Assembly (NCBI GenBank): GCA_964368075.1
Contig: CAYJAD010000006.1
Location: forward strand, 1-64,000
Direction of reading: 5' to 3'
Length of the DNA stretch: 64,000 bases
Origin: CAYJAD01 sp964368075
GTDB lineage: Bacteria; Desulfobacterota; Desulfovibrionia; Desulfovibrionales; Desulfovibrionaceae
The translations under genes and the position numbers were made by a program. The notes under the pieces are model-generated. The model did not search any database, was not told where the DNA came from, and saw only the letters and a list, made by a program, of their open reading frames with translations. Positions 25,294 to 34,869 of this stretch are shown one piece after another; within the stretch, counting starts at the first letter, position 1; each line of letters starts with the position of its first letter.

Positions 25294-26823
25294 TTAAGAT
25301 TCTTTGCCCGGCACATCCACCATCTTAGGATCATAACTGTCTAAAGAACGAGTGCCATTCATAAATTCACGTATAATTTTTTTACGCTCTTCGTAGCCTT
25401 GCTTATGCACCTTACTAACAGAAGCAGCACGACTATTCATTTTGCTATTACGTGGATTAATATATTTACCATTTTGCTTTAAGCGAAAATCCAAATGCGG
25501 CCCGGTAGAAACACCTGTACTGCCAACATAACCGATGACCTTTCCTTGTTTTACCTTGGCACCTTTACGAATACCACGAGCATAGCCACGTAAATGAGAA
25601 TACATTGATTCAAGGCCAGAAGCGTGGCGAATGGTAATATGTTTACCAAAGCCACCACGCCAGCCCATATAAGTCACTGTGCCGTCTGCAATGGCAAAAA
25701 TACGCGTTCCTGAGGGGGCACCATAGTCAATACCCAAATGGGGCCTGTAAGTGCCATACACGGGGTGTCTGCGTCTATGCGTATAGCCAGAAGTTACGCG
25801 AATAATATCCAAGGGGGTGCGTAAGAAAAATCTTTGCATATTTTCACCCTTGGCATTGTAATGTTTTTCATTTTTATTGGCATCATAATATAAAAAACTT
25901 TCTATAGTTTTATTCTTATTAGTAAAAGAGCCGCCAATACTGCGTCCATACCCTTTAAATTTTCCATTCCTATATAATTTTTCCACTAAAACAGAAAAAC
26001 TATCGCCAGCTTGAATTTCTGAGTTAAAGTCTATATCCCATTTAAACATACTTAATAAAGTATGTGAAAGCTTGTCTGGGTCTTCATTCAGTTCTTTAAT
26101 GGTGTTATAAGGATTTTCTTTAATGGTGCCTTTAATAAAAGCAAGTTTTTTATCATACAAAATTTCTTCACGATAAGATATAGGTTTGTCGCCGCTGTTA
26201 TCTAATATAAGCTTTTCTTCATCATCAATTTCATATTCAAAGCGTTCAATAATATTTTTTTCTGCATTATGTATAATTTTATAAGGACGACCCACTTGAA
26301 ATGCTGTTACTTTATATATTTTTTTAATGGCATCAGATAGATTATAAGCAGATTTTTTGTCCGTATATTTTTCAAAAATAACCAAAAGACTATCACCATT
26401 TTTAATTATTTCTCTAACAACACCTTCTTTATTAAGATCTGCATTTTCTTCTTTTTTATCTGCCGTTAAAGTTTCCTCAGTAGCTATGTCAGTTTTTTTA
26501 TCTTCATCTAAAAAAAATTTTTTATCTTCTTCGTTCTCTTTATTCTCTTGTTCTGCCGTTTTTACTTCCGGGGCAATTTTTTCATCATTTATGGCGATGG
26601 ATGTTTTTTCTTCGCTTTTTGCTGTGCTACTAGATAAAGTAGGAGCCAGTAAAGGCTTTTCCTGCTCCGTTAAAACTTGCGCAGGTTGTTTTTCTTCATC
26701 ACTATTTTTTTCAACCGTGGCCACTTGTTGACTTGTAAACGATTCCCACATTTTCGGCCCTAACATACCGCCGCAAATAAAAATTACTAAACCAAGAACA
26801 ACAAAAACAAAATTACGTAACAT
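25294..26823 (-). CDS. Membrane-anchored M23 (LytM-like) peptidoglycan endopeptidase
   Basis: 509 residues: N-terminal membrane helix (about 5-22), a long Lys/Glu-rich low-complexity spacer (about 35-135), a MepM-like middle domain (NGDSLLVIFEKY, LAFIKGTIK) and the C-terminal peptidase M23 domain (about 345-460). Active-site pieces: His362 and Asp366 in HLGIDYG, His410 in MYSHL, His443 in GPHLDFR. The usual HxH zinc ligand is HxD here (Asp445). It likely cleaves crosslinks or regulates another hydrolase in the periplasm. It is transcribed alone, towards the two-component system. Confidence 0.85.
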   Translation of the reverse strand: MLRNFVFVVLGLVIFICGGMLGPKMWESFTSQQVATVEKNSDEEKQPAQVLTEQEKPLLAPTLSSSTAKSEEKTSIAINDEKIAPEVKTAEQENKENEEDKKFFLDEDKKTDIATEETLTADKKEENADLNKEGVVREIIKNGDSLLVIFEKYTDKKSAYNLSDAIKKIYKVTAFQVGRPYKIIHNAEKNIIERFEYEIDDEEKLILDNSGDKPISYREEILYDKKLAFIKGTIKENPYNTIKELNEDPDKLSHTLLSMFKWDIDFNSEIQAGDSFSVLVEKLYRNGKFKGYGRSIGGSFTNKNKTIESFLYYDANKNEKHYNAKGENMQRFFLRTPLDIIRVTSGYTHRRRHPVYGTYRPHLGIDYGAPSGTRIFAIADGTVTYMGWRGGFGKHITIRHASGLESMYSHLRGYARGIRKGAKVKQGKVIGYVGSTGVSTGPHLDFRLKQNGKYINPRNSKMNSRAASVSKVHKQGYEERKKIIREFMNGTRSLDSYDPKMVDVPGKES

Positions 26824-27091
26824 ATTAAATCCTATATTTTTTTATTGTGACAGATACTAAAGGTCAGAAAGGTAATTTCTTAAGCATTTTTGTGAGTTAT
26901 AATCGTATAGCTAAATATTGTCTAGTTTTACTACCCAAAAAACATTTTAGCCAATAGATTTTTTCAAAATGATACTTCTAACCTCTTAAAATTATAAATT
27001 TTAATATGAGAAAATACACTTGTTAAAGTAGTAATATTTTGCTATATGAGTTCTTTACATAAGAATATTATTACTTTTATTGTTCAACTTT
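26824..27091. other. Intergenic region upstream of dnaA
   Basis: About 270 very AT-rich bases between divergent genes. It would be an obvious place for oriC, but I find no match to the DnaA box TTATCCACA, even with one mismatch allowed at the usual position, and no repeated 9-mers. It should contain the dnaA promoter. Confidence 0.45.
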
Positions 27092-28381
27092 ATGAATAAG
27101 ATAAATTATTTCAGACAATTAATAAAAGAAGAACTCTATGAAATTTGTTCTCCATCTCTAGTGGATGGTTGGTTTTTGTCGCTTTCCCTTCACTATGAGG
27201 CAGAGAAAAATATACTTACCATCATTTTTCCCCATGTTTTTTTTGAAAACTGGTTTATCCAAAATTATAAAAAGTTTTTCGAACAAGCTGTTAGTAAAGT
27301 TTTTCAAAAAGAACATAGAGTGCCTCCTCAAACCAGTTACAAACAGCCCAAACAAGAAAATAATTCAGCTTCTTTTTTTCATAAAACCCAAAAAGAAAAA
27401 GATTTTTTTGTAGACTTTATTTACAATAATAAAAACAAATTTCCCTTGTCTGTGGCCAGGGAGCTTGCACAAAACCCTTTTAGCACAAAATATACGCCTG
27501 TATTTTTTTATGGTAAAAGCAGCACAGGAAAAACACAACTTTTACAGTGTATTAAACAGAGTATTTACCACAATTATGGGCAAGAAAAGCAAATATTTTT
27601 AGAAAGAACAGAAAATTTTTGTAAGGCATTTCAAGAGTACGGGGTGCAAAAATTTTTTGAAAGCAAAGATGTTTTCCTTTGGGATGATATACAAAATAAC
27701 GAAAATTTGCAGCAGATACAATCTGAATTAATCCATTTAATTGAATTATGTGCAGAAAATAATAAATTGCTTATTTTTACAGGGACATTACACCCTCAAG
27801 AGCAAAAAAACTGGAGCGAAACACTGCGCTCACGTTTAAACTGTGGTTTACTAGTGCAAATTAAAAATTCAGATATCGATGTGCGCATGCGTTATACAGT
27901 GAATTTTTGCCGTAACCAAGGTATAAAACTGCATAAAGAAGATATACTGCTTGTGGCGCAGCAATGTGCAAATATTTCTATATTAAAAGGCGTTTTGTTA
28001 AAAATACAAGCCTATGCTTTGCAAAGTGCAGAACATTTACAACATAGCGATATTAAAAATATTTTATTAGCTTCCGGCGAAGAGGAAAAAAATCTTTCTG
28101 CGCAAGATATTTTATCTTTCATTGCCCAGTATTTTGAAATGAACGAAGATCATATTTTAGGGGATGTGCGAAAACCCGATATAGTACATGCGCGGCAAAT
28201 GGCCATGTTTTTATGCCGTGACCTTTTGGGTTTATCTTATCCTACTATTGGTAAATTTTTTGGTGGAAAAGATCATAGTACCGTTATGTATGGTATTAAA
28301 AAGATTAAGCAATTAACAGATAGGAACAAAGATATGCAAATGATGGTAACAGACTTACGCAAAAAGTGCATGGCTCTTTAA
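27092..28381 (+). CDS. dnaA: Divergent DnaA replication initiator
   Basis: 429 residues from the ATG at 27092 (a TTG at 27080 is the longer option; neither has a ribosome site). Domain I about 1-75, linker, AAA+ domain about 100-310 with Walker A GKSSTGKT (141-148) and Walker B VFLWDDIQ (194-201), and domain IV about 335-429 with HARQMAMFLCRDL and the signature GGKDHSTVMYGIKKI. Domain IV is well conserved, so box recognition should be normal. The AAA+ part is not: the sensor-1 region reads FTGTLHP, and the sensor-2 Arg of the usual NVRELEG is Ser (NISILKG). The dnaA-dnaN-gyrB-gyrA order marks the ancestral origin region. Confidence 0.88.
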   Translation: MNKINYFRQLIKEELYEICSPSLVDGWFLSLSLHYEAEKNILTIIFPHVFFENWFIQNYKKFFEQAVSKVFQKEHRVPPQTSYKQPKQENNSASFFHKTQKEKDFFVDFIYNNKNKFPLSVARELAQNPFSTKYTPVFFYGKSSTGKTQLLQCIKQSIYHNYGQEKQIFLERTENFCKAFQEYGVQKFFESKDVFLWDDIQNNENLQQIQSELIHLIELCAENNKLLIFTGTLHPQEQKNWSETLRSRLNCGLLVQIKNSDIDVRMRYTVNFCRNQGIKLHKEDILLVAQQCANISILKGVLLKIQAYALQSAEHLQHSDIKNILLASGEEEKNLSAQDILSFIAQYFEMNEDHILGDVRKPDIVHARQMAMFLCRDLLGLSYPTIGKFFGGKDHSTVMYGIKKIKQLTDRNKDMQMMVTDLRKKCMAL

Positions 28382-28520
28382 TGCAGCATAAAAAATGCAC
28401 TTAGATGTATTGATGTTCCTGCAATGTTGTTTGGTTTGTTCAAAATAAAATCTATAAAATTAGGTAATTATACTTGTTAGTAACAAATATCAACCCTCTA
28501 TTTTCTTCTACAGGATTATT

Positions 28521-29681
28521 ATGAAAATAATTATTGAAAAAGAACATGTCATCGATGGATTACAAAAGGCTTCTAATATTCTTCCCCAAAGAGCAGGAGC
28601 AGCCTATTTGCGTTCCATATGGATCAAAGCACAAGGAGACAAAGTTTCTTTTTTGGCCACGGATGTAAATATTGAATTCCAAGGTATTTACCAAGCCCTT
28701 GTGGAAGAAGAAGGTCTTGTGGGTGTACAAGGTAAGGCCTTTGTGGATTTGATGCGTCAATTGCCAGAGGGAAAAATTAAATTAAGCTTAGATCAAGAAT
28801 CCAACGTGTTGAAAATTGAACAAGGCAAAAAAAAATATAAATTGCCCATCAATGATTCTATTTGGTTTCAAGAATTTTCTTCTTTTCCTGCAGAAAATGC
28901 CGTGATTTGGTCAGGGGATTTTTTCCAAGACCTATTGGATAAAGTGACTTTTTGTATAAGTGATGATGACACCATGGATGCCATTGCTTGTCTTTTCATG
29001 AAACCTATTTCAAAAGAAAATGGCGATCAGCACATTGAGGTGTGTGGCCTTAATGGACACCAATTTGCCTTGGTTTCTTTTAACAACGATGATTTATTTA
29101 AGCTTTTACCTGAAGAAGGTATTTTATTACAAAAGAAATATTTGCAAGAGCTTAAAAAATGGCTCAGTGTCGAGGAAATTGAGTTTAATATTACCGATAA
29201 GCGTTTTTATGTGCGCACTTTAAAAGGCGAAACTTTAAGTTTGCCCAGAGTTACCTATAATTATCCTGATTATTCAACATTTCTTGATAAAGTGCGCGAT
29301 AGTACCAATACCCTCAAGATTAACCGCAAAGAATGTGGTGAAGCTTTGGGACGTTTAAGTATTTTTAATACAAAAAATATTCGCTTTACAAATTTTGATA
29401 TTACAGAAAATGAAGCTATACTTTCTGTACATGGGCAAGATGTGGGCTCTGCCATGGAAAATTTGGAAGTGCACTATGACGGTACTATAAATAAAATTGC
29501 CTTCCCCAGTAAAGAACTTATGGATATTATGAACCATTTTCAATCCAGTGAATTAAGCATGCGTTTTACCACAGATGAAGGACCATGTGCTATTCAGGGT
29601 CAGGATGATGTAGATTATTTAATTATTATTATGCCTATGAAGGTGGGAAATACCACTTATTATAGCGAGGAAAATGTATAA
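28521..29681 (+). CDS. dnaN: DNA polymerase III sliding clamp (beta subunit)
   Basis: Ring-shaped processivity clamp for replication and repair. The 386 residues show the three-fold repeated clamp domains, with the C-terminal hydrophobic-pocket end YLIIIMPMKVG in place of the usual MPMRL terminus, extended by a short tail (NTTYYSEENV). AGGA lies at good spacing before the ATG. It overlaps the gyrB start by a few bases, implying coupled translation. There are 139 bases between dnaA and dnaN, so dnaN may have its own promoter. Confidence 0.93.
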   Translation: MKIIIEKEHVIDGLQKASNILPQRAGAAYLRSIWIKAQGDKVSFLATDVNIEFQGIYQALVEEEGLVGVQGKAFVDLMRQLPEGKIKLSLDQESNVLKIEQGKKKYKLPINDSIWFQEFSSFPAENAVIWSGDFFQDLLDKVTFCISDDDTMDAIACLFMKPISKENGDQHIEVCGLNGHQFALVSFNNDDLFKLLPEEGILLQKKYLQELKKWLSVEEIEFNITDKRFYVRTLKGETLSLPRVTYNYPDYSTFLDKVRDSTNTLKINRKECGEALGRLSIFNTKNIRFTNFDITENEAILSVHGQDVGSAMENLEVHYDGTINKIAFPSKELMDIMNHFQSSELSMRFTTDEGPCAIQGQDDVDYLIIIMPMKVGNTTYYSEENV

Positions 29682-32094
29682 AATGAGTACAGAAAACCCA
29701 AGTATGCCAGAAAATAATTATGGCGAAAGCTCTATTACCATTATGAAGGGTTTAGAGGCTGTTCGTAAAAGACCTGCCATGTATATTGGCTCTACGGATA
29801 GTCGCGGTTTACACCATTTGGTATATGAAGTTGTAGATAACTCCATTGACGAAGCCATGGCCGGTTTTTGTACTCAAATTCAGGTTATTTTACATATAGA
29901 TAATAGTGTTTCTGTGCGAGATAATGGCCGCGGAATTCCTGTGGGTATTCACCCTGAAGAAGGCATTCCTGCTGTGCAAGTGGTTCTAACAGTTTTGCAC
30001 GCCGGTGGTAAATTTGATAATGATACCTATAAAGTTTCCGGTGGTTTGCACGGTGTAGGTGTTTCTTGTGTGAATGCTTTGTCTGAAAAGCTTACTGTCA
30101 CCGTATGTCGTGATGGTTTTCGCTATAAACAGCAATACAGTCGCGGAATTCCTTTAGGTGAATTACAAAATGAAGGAAGTACTTCGCAGCGCGGCACCAC
30201 CATTCGTTTTAAACCTGATGAAGAAATTTTTGAAGTTTCAGAATTTTCTTACGATATATTACGCAAGCGTTTTGAAGAGCTTACCTATTTGAACAGGGGT
30301 CTTGAAATCGAGTGCATAGATGAGCGCACAGAAGAAAAACATATTTTCCGTGCAGATGGCGGCATAGCACAATTTGTAAAAGATTTAAATTCCGGTGAAA
30401 GTGGCATTCACAGTATTATTGATTGTGAAGCCATTAGTAATAATATTTCTGTTGATCTGGCCATGCAATACAATGCCAGTTATAAAGAAAATGTTTTAAC
30501 ATTTGCCAATAATATTCGCACGAAGGAAGGTGGCACACACCTTATGGGCTTTAGAACTGCCTTAACACGTGCCATTAACGGATATATAAAAAATCAGCAA
30601 GATATAGTAAAAAAACTCAAAGGTACTAGTCTTTCAGGCGATGATGTGCGCGAAGGTTTAACAGCTGTTATCAGCGTGAAACTTCCCGACCCGCAATTTG
30701 AAGGGCAAACAAAAACTAAGCTTGGCAATAGTGAAGTAGCAGGCATAGTTTCCGGCCTTGTCTATGATAAGCTTTGCGAATATTTTGAAGAAAACCCCAA
30801 AGATATTCGCTTAATTATTGATAAAGCTGTAGATGCTGCCAGAGCGCGCGATGCTGCCAGACGTGCCAAGGAATTAGTACGCCGCAAGGGTGTGCTTTCT
30901 GATAATGCCTTGCCTGGAAAATTGGCTGATTGTCAAAGTAAGGATCCTGCCATATCTGAAATATTTATTGTGGAAGGTGACTCTGCCGGCGGCTCGGCAA
31001 AGCAGGGGCGTAACCCTAATAATCAGGCCATTTTGCCTTTGCGTGGTAAAATTTTAAATACTGAACGCACTCGTTTTGATAAGATGCTGGCCAATAAAGA
31101 AGTAAAAGCTCTTATTACGGCCATGGGTGTGGGTATTGGTAAAGATGATATAGATTTAAATAAGTTACGTTACCATAAAATTGTTATCATGACAGATGCT
31201 GACGTGGACGGCGCTCATATTCGTACCTTATTGCTCACATTTTTCTTTAGGCAATATCAGGAACTTATTGACAATGGCTATTTATATATTGCTCAGCCGC
31301 CATTGTACCGTGCGCATAATTCGCGCATGGAAAAGTTTATCAAGGATGATGCCGAACTTAATAAATTTTTGCTGGAACGCATTTCAGAAGATGCGATTAT
31401 TAGTACCCCTGTGCAAGAAACAATAAGCGGTAATGATTTAATAGTGCTTATGCAAGATATTGAGAATGTACAGCGTAAGGTACGTGATGCCGAAAATAGT
31501 GGCATAGGCCGTGATTTGTTTGTAGCACTTATGGAATATGAAAAGGTTTTTGTTACCGAAGAAATAAATCAAGGTATTGATGCTGATACTATGCAATGGT
31601 TTAGTGAGAAAGGATATACTTTAAGCCTGGATAAGGAATTGCAATTAGATGGTGATGAAAGGGTGTACATAACCTTTGAAGATAGCAATCAGCATCGTGT
31701 ACGTCGCGGCACAGAATTCTTTTCATCGCGCTTATACAAACAAGCGTGGAATGCCTTTGGTACCATACGTTCCGATTATGGTATTAAAGATTTTAGCATA
31801 CAAATGAAAGGGGAAACAGAAGAATACGGCGATATATTTAGTCTTTTTTCAGCTACCTTAGAAAATGCGCGCAAGGGAATACATATTCAGCGCTATAAAG
31901 GTCTTGGAGAAATGAACCCTGAGCAATTGTGGGTTACTACAATGAACCCTGAAAATAGGGTATTATTACAAGTAACAGTGGACGATGCTGTAGAAGCGTC
32001 TGATACCTTTGAAAAGCTTATGGGTGATAGAGTAGAGCCGCGACGCGAATTTATTGAACGCAATGCACTAAGTATTCAAGATCTGGATATATAA
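29674..32094 (+). CDS. gyrB: DNA gyrase subunit B
   Basis: ATPase subunit of gyrase, which introduces negative supercoils. GHKL ATP site with EVVDNSIDEAMAGF and the DNGRGIPVGIH block; TOPRIM domain with EGDSAGGSAKQGR and MTDADVDGAHI; a C-terminal RYKGLGEMNPEQLW motif, which is typical of GyrB rather than ParE. The 806 residues match GyrB. The start is either ATG at 29674 (three bases after GAGG) or ATG at 29683 (better for the usual length); both overlap or touch the dnaN stop. Co-transcribed with dnaN. Confidence 0.95.
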   Translation: MYKMSTENPSMPENNYGESSITIMKGLEAVRKRPAMYIGSTDSRGLHHLVYEVVDNSIDEAMAGFCTQIQVILHIDNSVSVRDNGRGIPVGIHPEEGIPAVQVVLTVLHAGGKFDNDTYKVSGGLHGVGVSCVNALSEKLTVTVCRDGFRYKQQYSRGIPLGELQNEGSTSQRGTTIRFKPDEEIFEVSEFSYDILRKRFEELTYLNRGLEIECIDERTEEKHIFRADGGIAQFVKDLNSGESGIHSIIDCEAISNNISVDLAMQYNASYKENVLTFANNIRTKEGGTHLMGFRTALTRAINGYIKNQQDIVKKLKGTSLSGDDVREGLTAVISVKLPDPQFEGQTKTKLGNSEVAGIVSGLVYDKLCEYFEENPKDIRLIIDKAVDAARARDAARRAKELVRRKGVLSDNALPGKLADCQSKDPAISEIFIVEGDSAGGSAKQGRNPNNQAILPLRGKILNTERTRFDKMLANKEVKALITAMGVGIGKDDIDLNKLRYHKIVIMTDADVDGAHIRTLLLTFFFRQYQELIDNGYLYIAQPPLYRAHNSRMEKFIKDDAELNKFLLERISEDAIISTPVQETISGNDLIVLMQDIENVQRKVRDAENSGIGRDLFVALMEYEKVFVTEEINQGIDADTMQWFSEKGYTLSLDKELQLDGDERVYITFEDSNQHRVRRGTEFFSSRLYKQAWNAFGTIRSDYGIKDFSIQMKGETEEYGDIFSLFSATLENARKGIHIQRYKGLGEMNPEQLWVTTMNPENRVLLQVTVDDAVEASDTFEKLMGDRVEPRREFIERNALSIQDLDI

Positions 32095-32177
32095 ATCAAT
32101 AAATCAAAAACAAATTGTTACTTTAGAATTTTATTTGTAAATAAAAGCCAAAATTATAATAGCAGAATATACTGTGT

Positions 32178-32229
32178 TTTTTTGGAAGGAGAGATTCCAA
32201 AAAAGAATTTTTTCTTTTAAAATCTCTCC
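32178..32229 (+). promoter_or_regulatory. Overlapping hairpins between gyrB and gyrA
   Basis: TTTTTTGGAA (32178-32187) can pair with TTCCAAAAAA (32195-32204), followed by GAATTTTTTCTTTT, a terminator-like structure. GGAGAGATT (32188-32196), which is part of that loop and arm, can instead pair with AATCTCTCC (32221-32229). The two folds exclude each other, as in attenuators. There is no evidence of a sensed signal. Confidence 0.45.
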
Positions 32230-32259
32230 ATAAAATAATAGATTGAGAAGTGAGGCAGC

Positions 32260-34869
32260 ATGTCTGATCAAGATAAAATTAGTATTGAACACGAATTACG
32301 TAAATCCTATTTAGAGTATTCTCTTTCTGTTATTATAGGTCGTGCCATTCCTGATGCCAGAGATGGTCTTAAACCTGTACATAGACGCATCATGTTTGCG
32401 CAATCTGAATTGTCTAATACCTACAACAGACCACATAAAAAAAGTGCTCGTATTGTGGGTGATGTTATCGGTAAATATCACCCTCACGGTGACTCTGCTG
32501 TATACGATGCCTTGGTGCGTATGGCGCAAGAATTTTCCATGCGTGATCCTTTAGTGGATGGTCAAGGGAACTTTGGTTCCATCGACGGCGATGCTGCTGC
32601 GGCCATGCGTTATACAGAAGCCCGCATGTCTCGTTTGGCCGGTGAATTTTTGGCAGATTTAGATAAAGAAACAGTAGATTTTCGCCCAAACTATGACAAT
32701 ACCTTGCAAGAACCTTCAGTATTACCTACTAAAGTTCCAAATTTATTGTTAAACGGTACTTCAGGTATTGCTGTGGGTATGGCCACAAATATTCCCCCTC
32801 ACAATTTAGGCGAACTTTCCGAAGCCTTATTGCATTTATTGGCACATCCTGATTGTACTGTTAAAGATCTTATGGAATTTGTTAAAGGCCCTGACTTTCC
32901 TACACGTGGTTTTGTGTATGCAGGTCAAGGCTTACATGATGCCTATCACACTGGTCGCGGTACTGTTAAAATGCGTGGTAGAGTGGAAGTGGAAGAGCGT
33001 AAAAAAGGCTTTCAATCTATCATTATAAAAGAAATTCCTTTTGGCTTAAATAAATCTGGTTTGGTAGAAAAAATTGCTGCCCTGGTGCATGAGCGTAAAA
33101 TTGATGGTATTTCTGATTTGCGCGATGAATCTGACCGCAAGGGCATTCGCATTGTTGTTGAATTAAAACGTGGCACTATTCCTGAAATTGTAATTAATTC
33201 TTTATATAAATTTACACCTTTAGAGAATTCTTTTGGCATTAATATGTTGGCTGTTGTGGACAATAGACCGCAATTGCTCAATTTAAAATCCGCATTGCGT
33301 TGCTTTTTAGAGCATAGGCGCGATGTTATTATTAAACGTACACGTTTTGATTTGGCTAAAGCTGAAGCCAGAGCACATATTTTAGAAGGTTTGCGCATTG
33401 CTTTAGATAATATAGATGAAATTGTAGCTCTTATCAGAGCCAGTGCCACACCAGATGAAGCGCGTCAAAAACTTATACAGCGTTTTTCTTTATCAGAAAT
33501 TCAAGCCAAAGCTATTTTAGAAATGCGTTTGCAAAGATTGACAGGTTTGCAACGTGATGAGCTTATGGCAGAATATAAAGATATTTTGCAAAAAATTGAA
33601 TATTTTAAATCTATTTTAAATAATGTTGAAGTGCTACGCGGTGTTATTCATGATGAAATAGTCTATATTCGCGATACCTTTGCTACTAAAAGACGTACAG
33701 AAGTTCTTGTGGAAGAATTGGTGGGAATTGATATTGAAGATCTTATTCCTGATGAGGAAGTGGTCTTTACCTTATCTCGCCGTGGCTATATGAAACGTAC
33801 CACGTTAGATAATTATCAACAGCAAAAGCGTGGTGGAAAAGGCATTGCGGCCTTGCACACTTCCGATGATGATTATGTACAAGAATTTTTAACGACTACT
33901 AACCATCAATTTTTGCTGCTTTTCACCAATAAAGGTCGTATGCATCAAATTAAGGTGCATCAGGTGCCGGAAGGCAGTCGCATAGCTAAAGGCGTACATA
34001 TTGCGAATATTTTACCCATGGAAGAAAATGAATGGGTTACTACAGTTTTGGCAGTGCGTGAATTTGCAGAAAATAAGCATTTCCTCTTTGTAACACGTCG
34101 TGGCATGGTGAAACGTTCTTCTGCCTCTCTGTATGCTAAATGCCGTAAAACCGGTCTTATTGCTGTGGGATTGCGCGATGATGATGAATTGGTTGTAGTT
34201 CGTCCTGTACGTGAAGATAGTCATATTGTGCTTGCCACTGCCAATGGTTTCTCCATTCGTTTCTCTTGCAGAGATATTCGCTCCATGGGGCGTGGCGCCA
34301 CAGGCGTGAAAGGTGTTGCTTTACGGCGCGATGACTCTGTAGTGGCTTGTGTTATTCTAAAGTCAGAAGATCAAACCACAGAAATTATGTCTATTTCTGG
34401 AAATGGTTATGGTAAACGTACCAGAGTGGATTTATACAGAGCGCAATCGCGTGGTGGTAAGGGTATTATCAACTTTAAAGTGACATCTAAAACCGGCCAA
34501 GTGGTGGGTGCTATGCCCGTTCGTGACGATGACGGTTTAGTTTTGCTCACTTCATCCAATAAAATTGTACGCATTGGCGTGGAAGATGTGCGTTCTAAGG
34601 GTAGAGCCACCATGGGTGTTATGCTTGTGCGTCTTGATGAAGGTGCAAGTGTGGTAGGTTTTGATAGAGTTGACGAAGGCGGAGCGCGTAAAATAGATGA
34701 AGAAGATATTTTACTTGACGATATGGCCGAGGGCGAAGTAACAGCCATAAGCGCAGAAAATATAGCAGACGATTCTGAGGAAAATACCTTGGATGAAGAA
34801 ACTGTTGAAGCTTCTTCTGATGAAGAAAACTCTGCCATGAAGGACGAAAATACCTCTGAGGATGAATAG
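32260..34869 (+). CDS. gyrA: DNA gyrase subunit A
   Basis: DNA-cleaving subunit of gyrase. The winged-helix domain shows HPHGDSAVYDALVRMAQ (quinolone-determining region with Ser and Asp at the usual resistance positions, i.e. wild type) and the catalytic Tyr in AAMRYTEARMS. Beta-pinwheel C-terminal domain with the GyrA box QQQKRGGKG, the hallmark separating GyrA from ParC. The last 50 or so residues are a strongly acidic Glu/Asp/Ser tail. GAGG precedes the ATG. 869 residues. The stop overlaps the next gene by one base. Confidence 0.95.
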   Translation: MSDQDKISIEHELRKSYLEYSLSVIIGRAIPDARDGLKPVHRRIMFAQSELSNTYNRPHKKSARIVGDVIGKYHPHGDSAVYDALVRMAQEFSMRDPLVDGQGNFGSIDGDAAAAMRYTEARMSRLAGEFLADLDKETVDFRPNYDNTLQEPSVLPTKVPNLLLNGTSGIAVGMATNIPPHNLGELSEALLHLLAHPDCTVKDLMEFVKGPDFPTRGFVYAGQGLHDAYHTGRGTVKMRGRVEVEERKKGFQSIIIKEIPFGLNKSGLVEKIAALVHERKIDGISDLRDESDRKGIRIVVELKRGTIPEIVINSLYKFTPLENSFGINMLAVVDNRPQLLNLKSALRCFLEHRRDVIIKRTRFDLAKAEARAHILEGLRIALDNIDEIVALIRASATPDEARQKLIQRFSLSEIQAKAILEMRLQRLTGLQRDELMAEYKDILQKIEYFKSILNNVEVLRGVIHDEIVYIRDTFATKRRTEVLVEELVGIDIEDLIPDEEVVFTLSRRGYMKRTTLDNYQQQKRGGKGIAALHTSDDDYVQEFLTTTNHQFLLLFTNKGRMHQIKVHQVPEGSRIAKGVHIANILPMEENEWVTTVLAVREFAENKHFLFVTRRGMVKRSSASLYAKCRKTGLIAVGLRDDDELVVVRPVREDSHIVLATANGFSIRFSCRDIRSMGRGATGVKGVALRRDDSVVACVILKSEDQTTEIMSISGNGYGKRTRVDLYRAQSRGGKGIINFKVTSKTGQVVGAMPVRDDDGLVLLTSSNKIVRIGVEDVRSKGRATMGVMLVRLDEGASVVGFDRVDEGGARKIDEEDILLDDMAEGEVTAISAENIADDSEENTLDEETVEASSDEENSAMKDENTSEDE

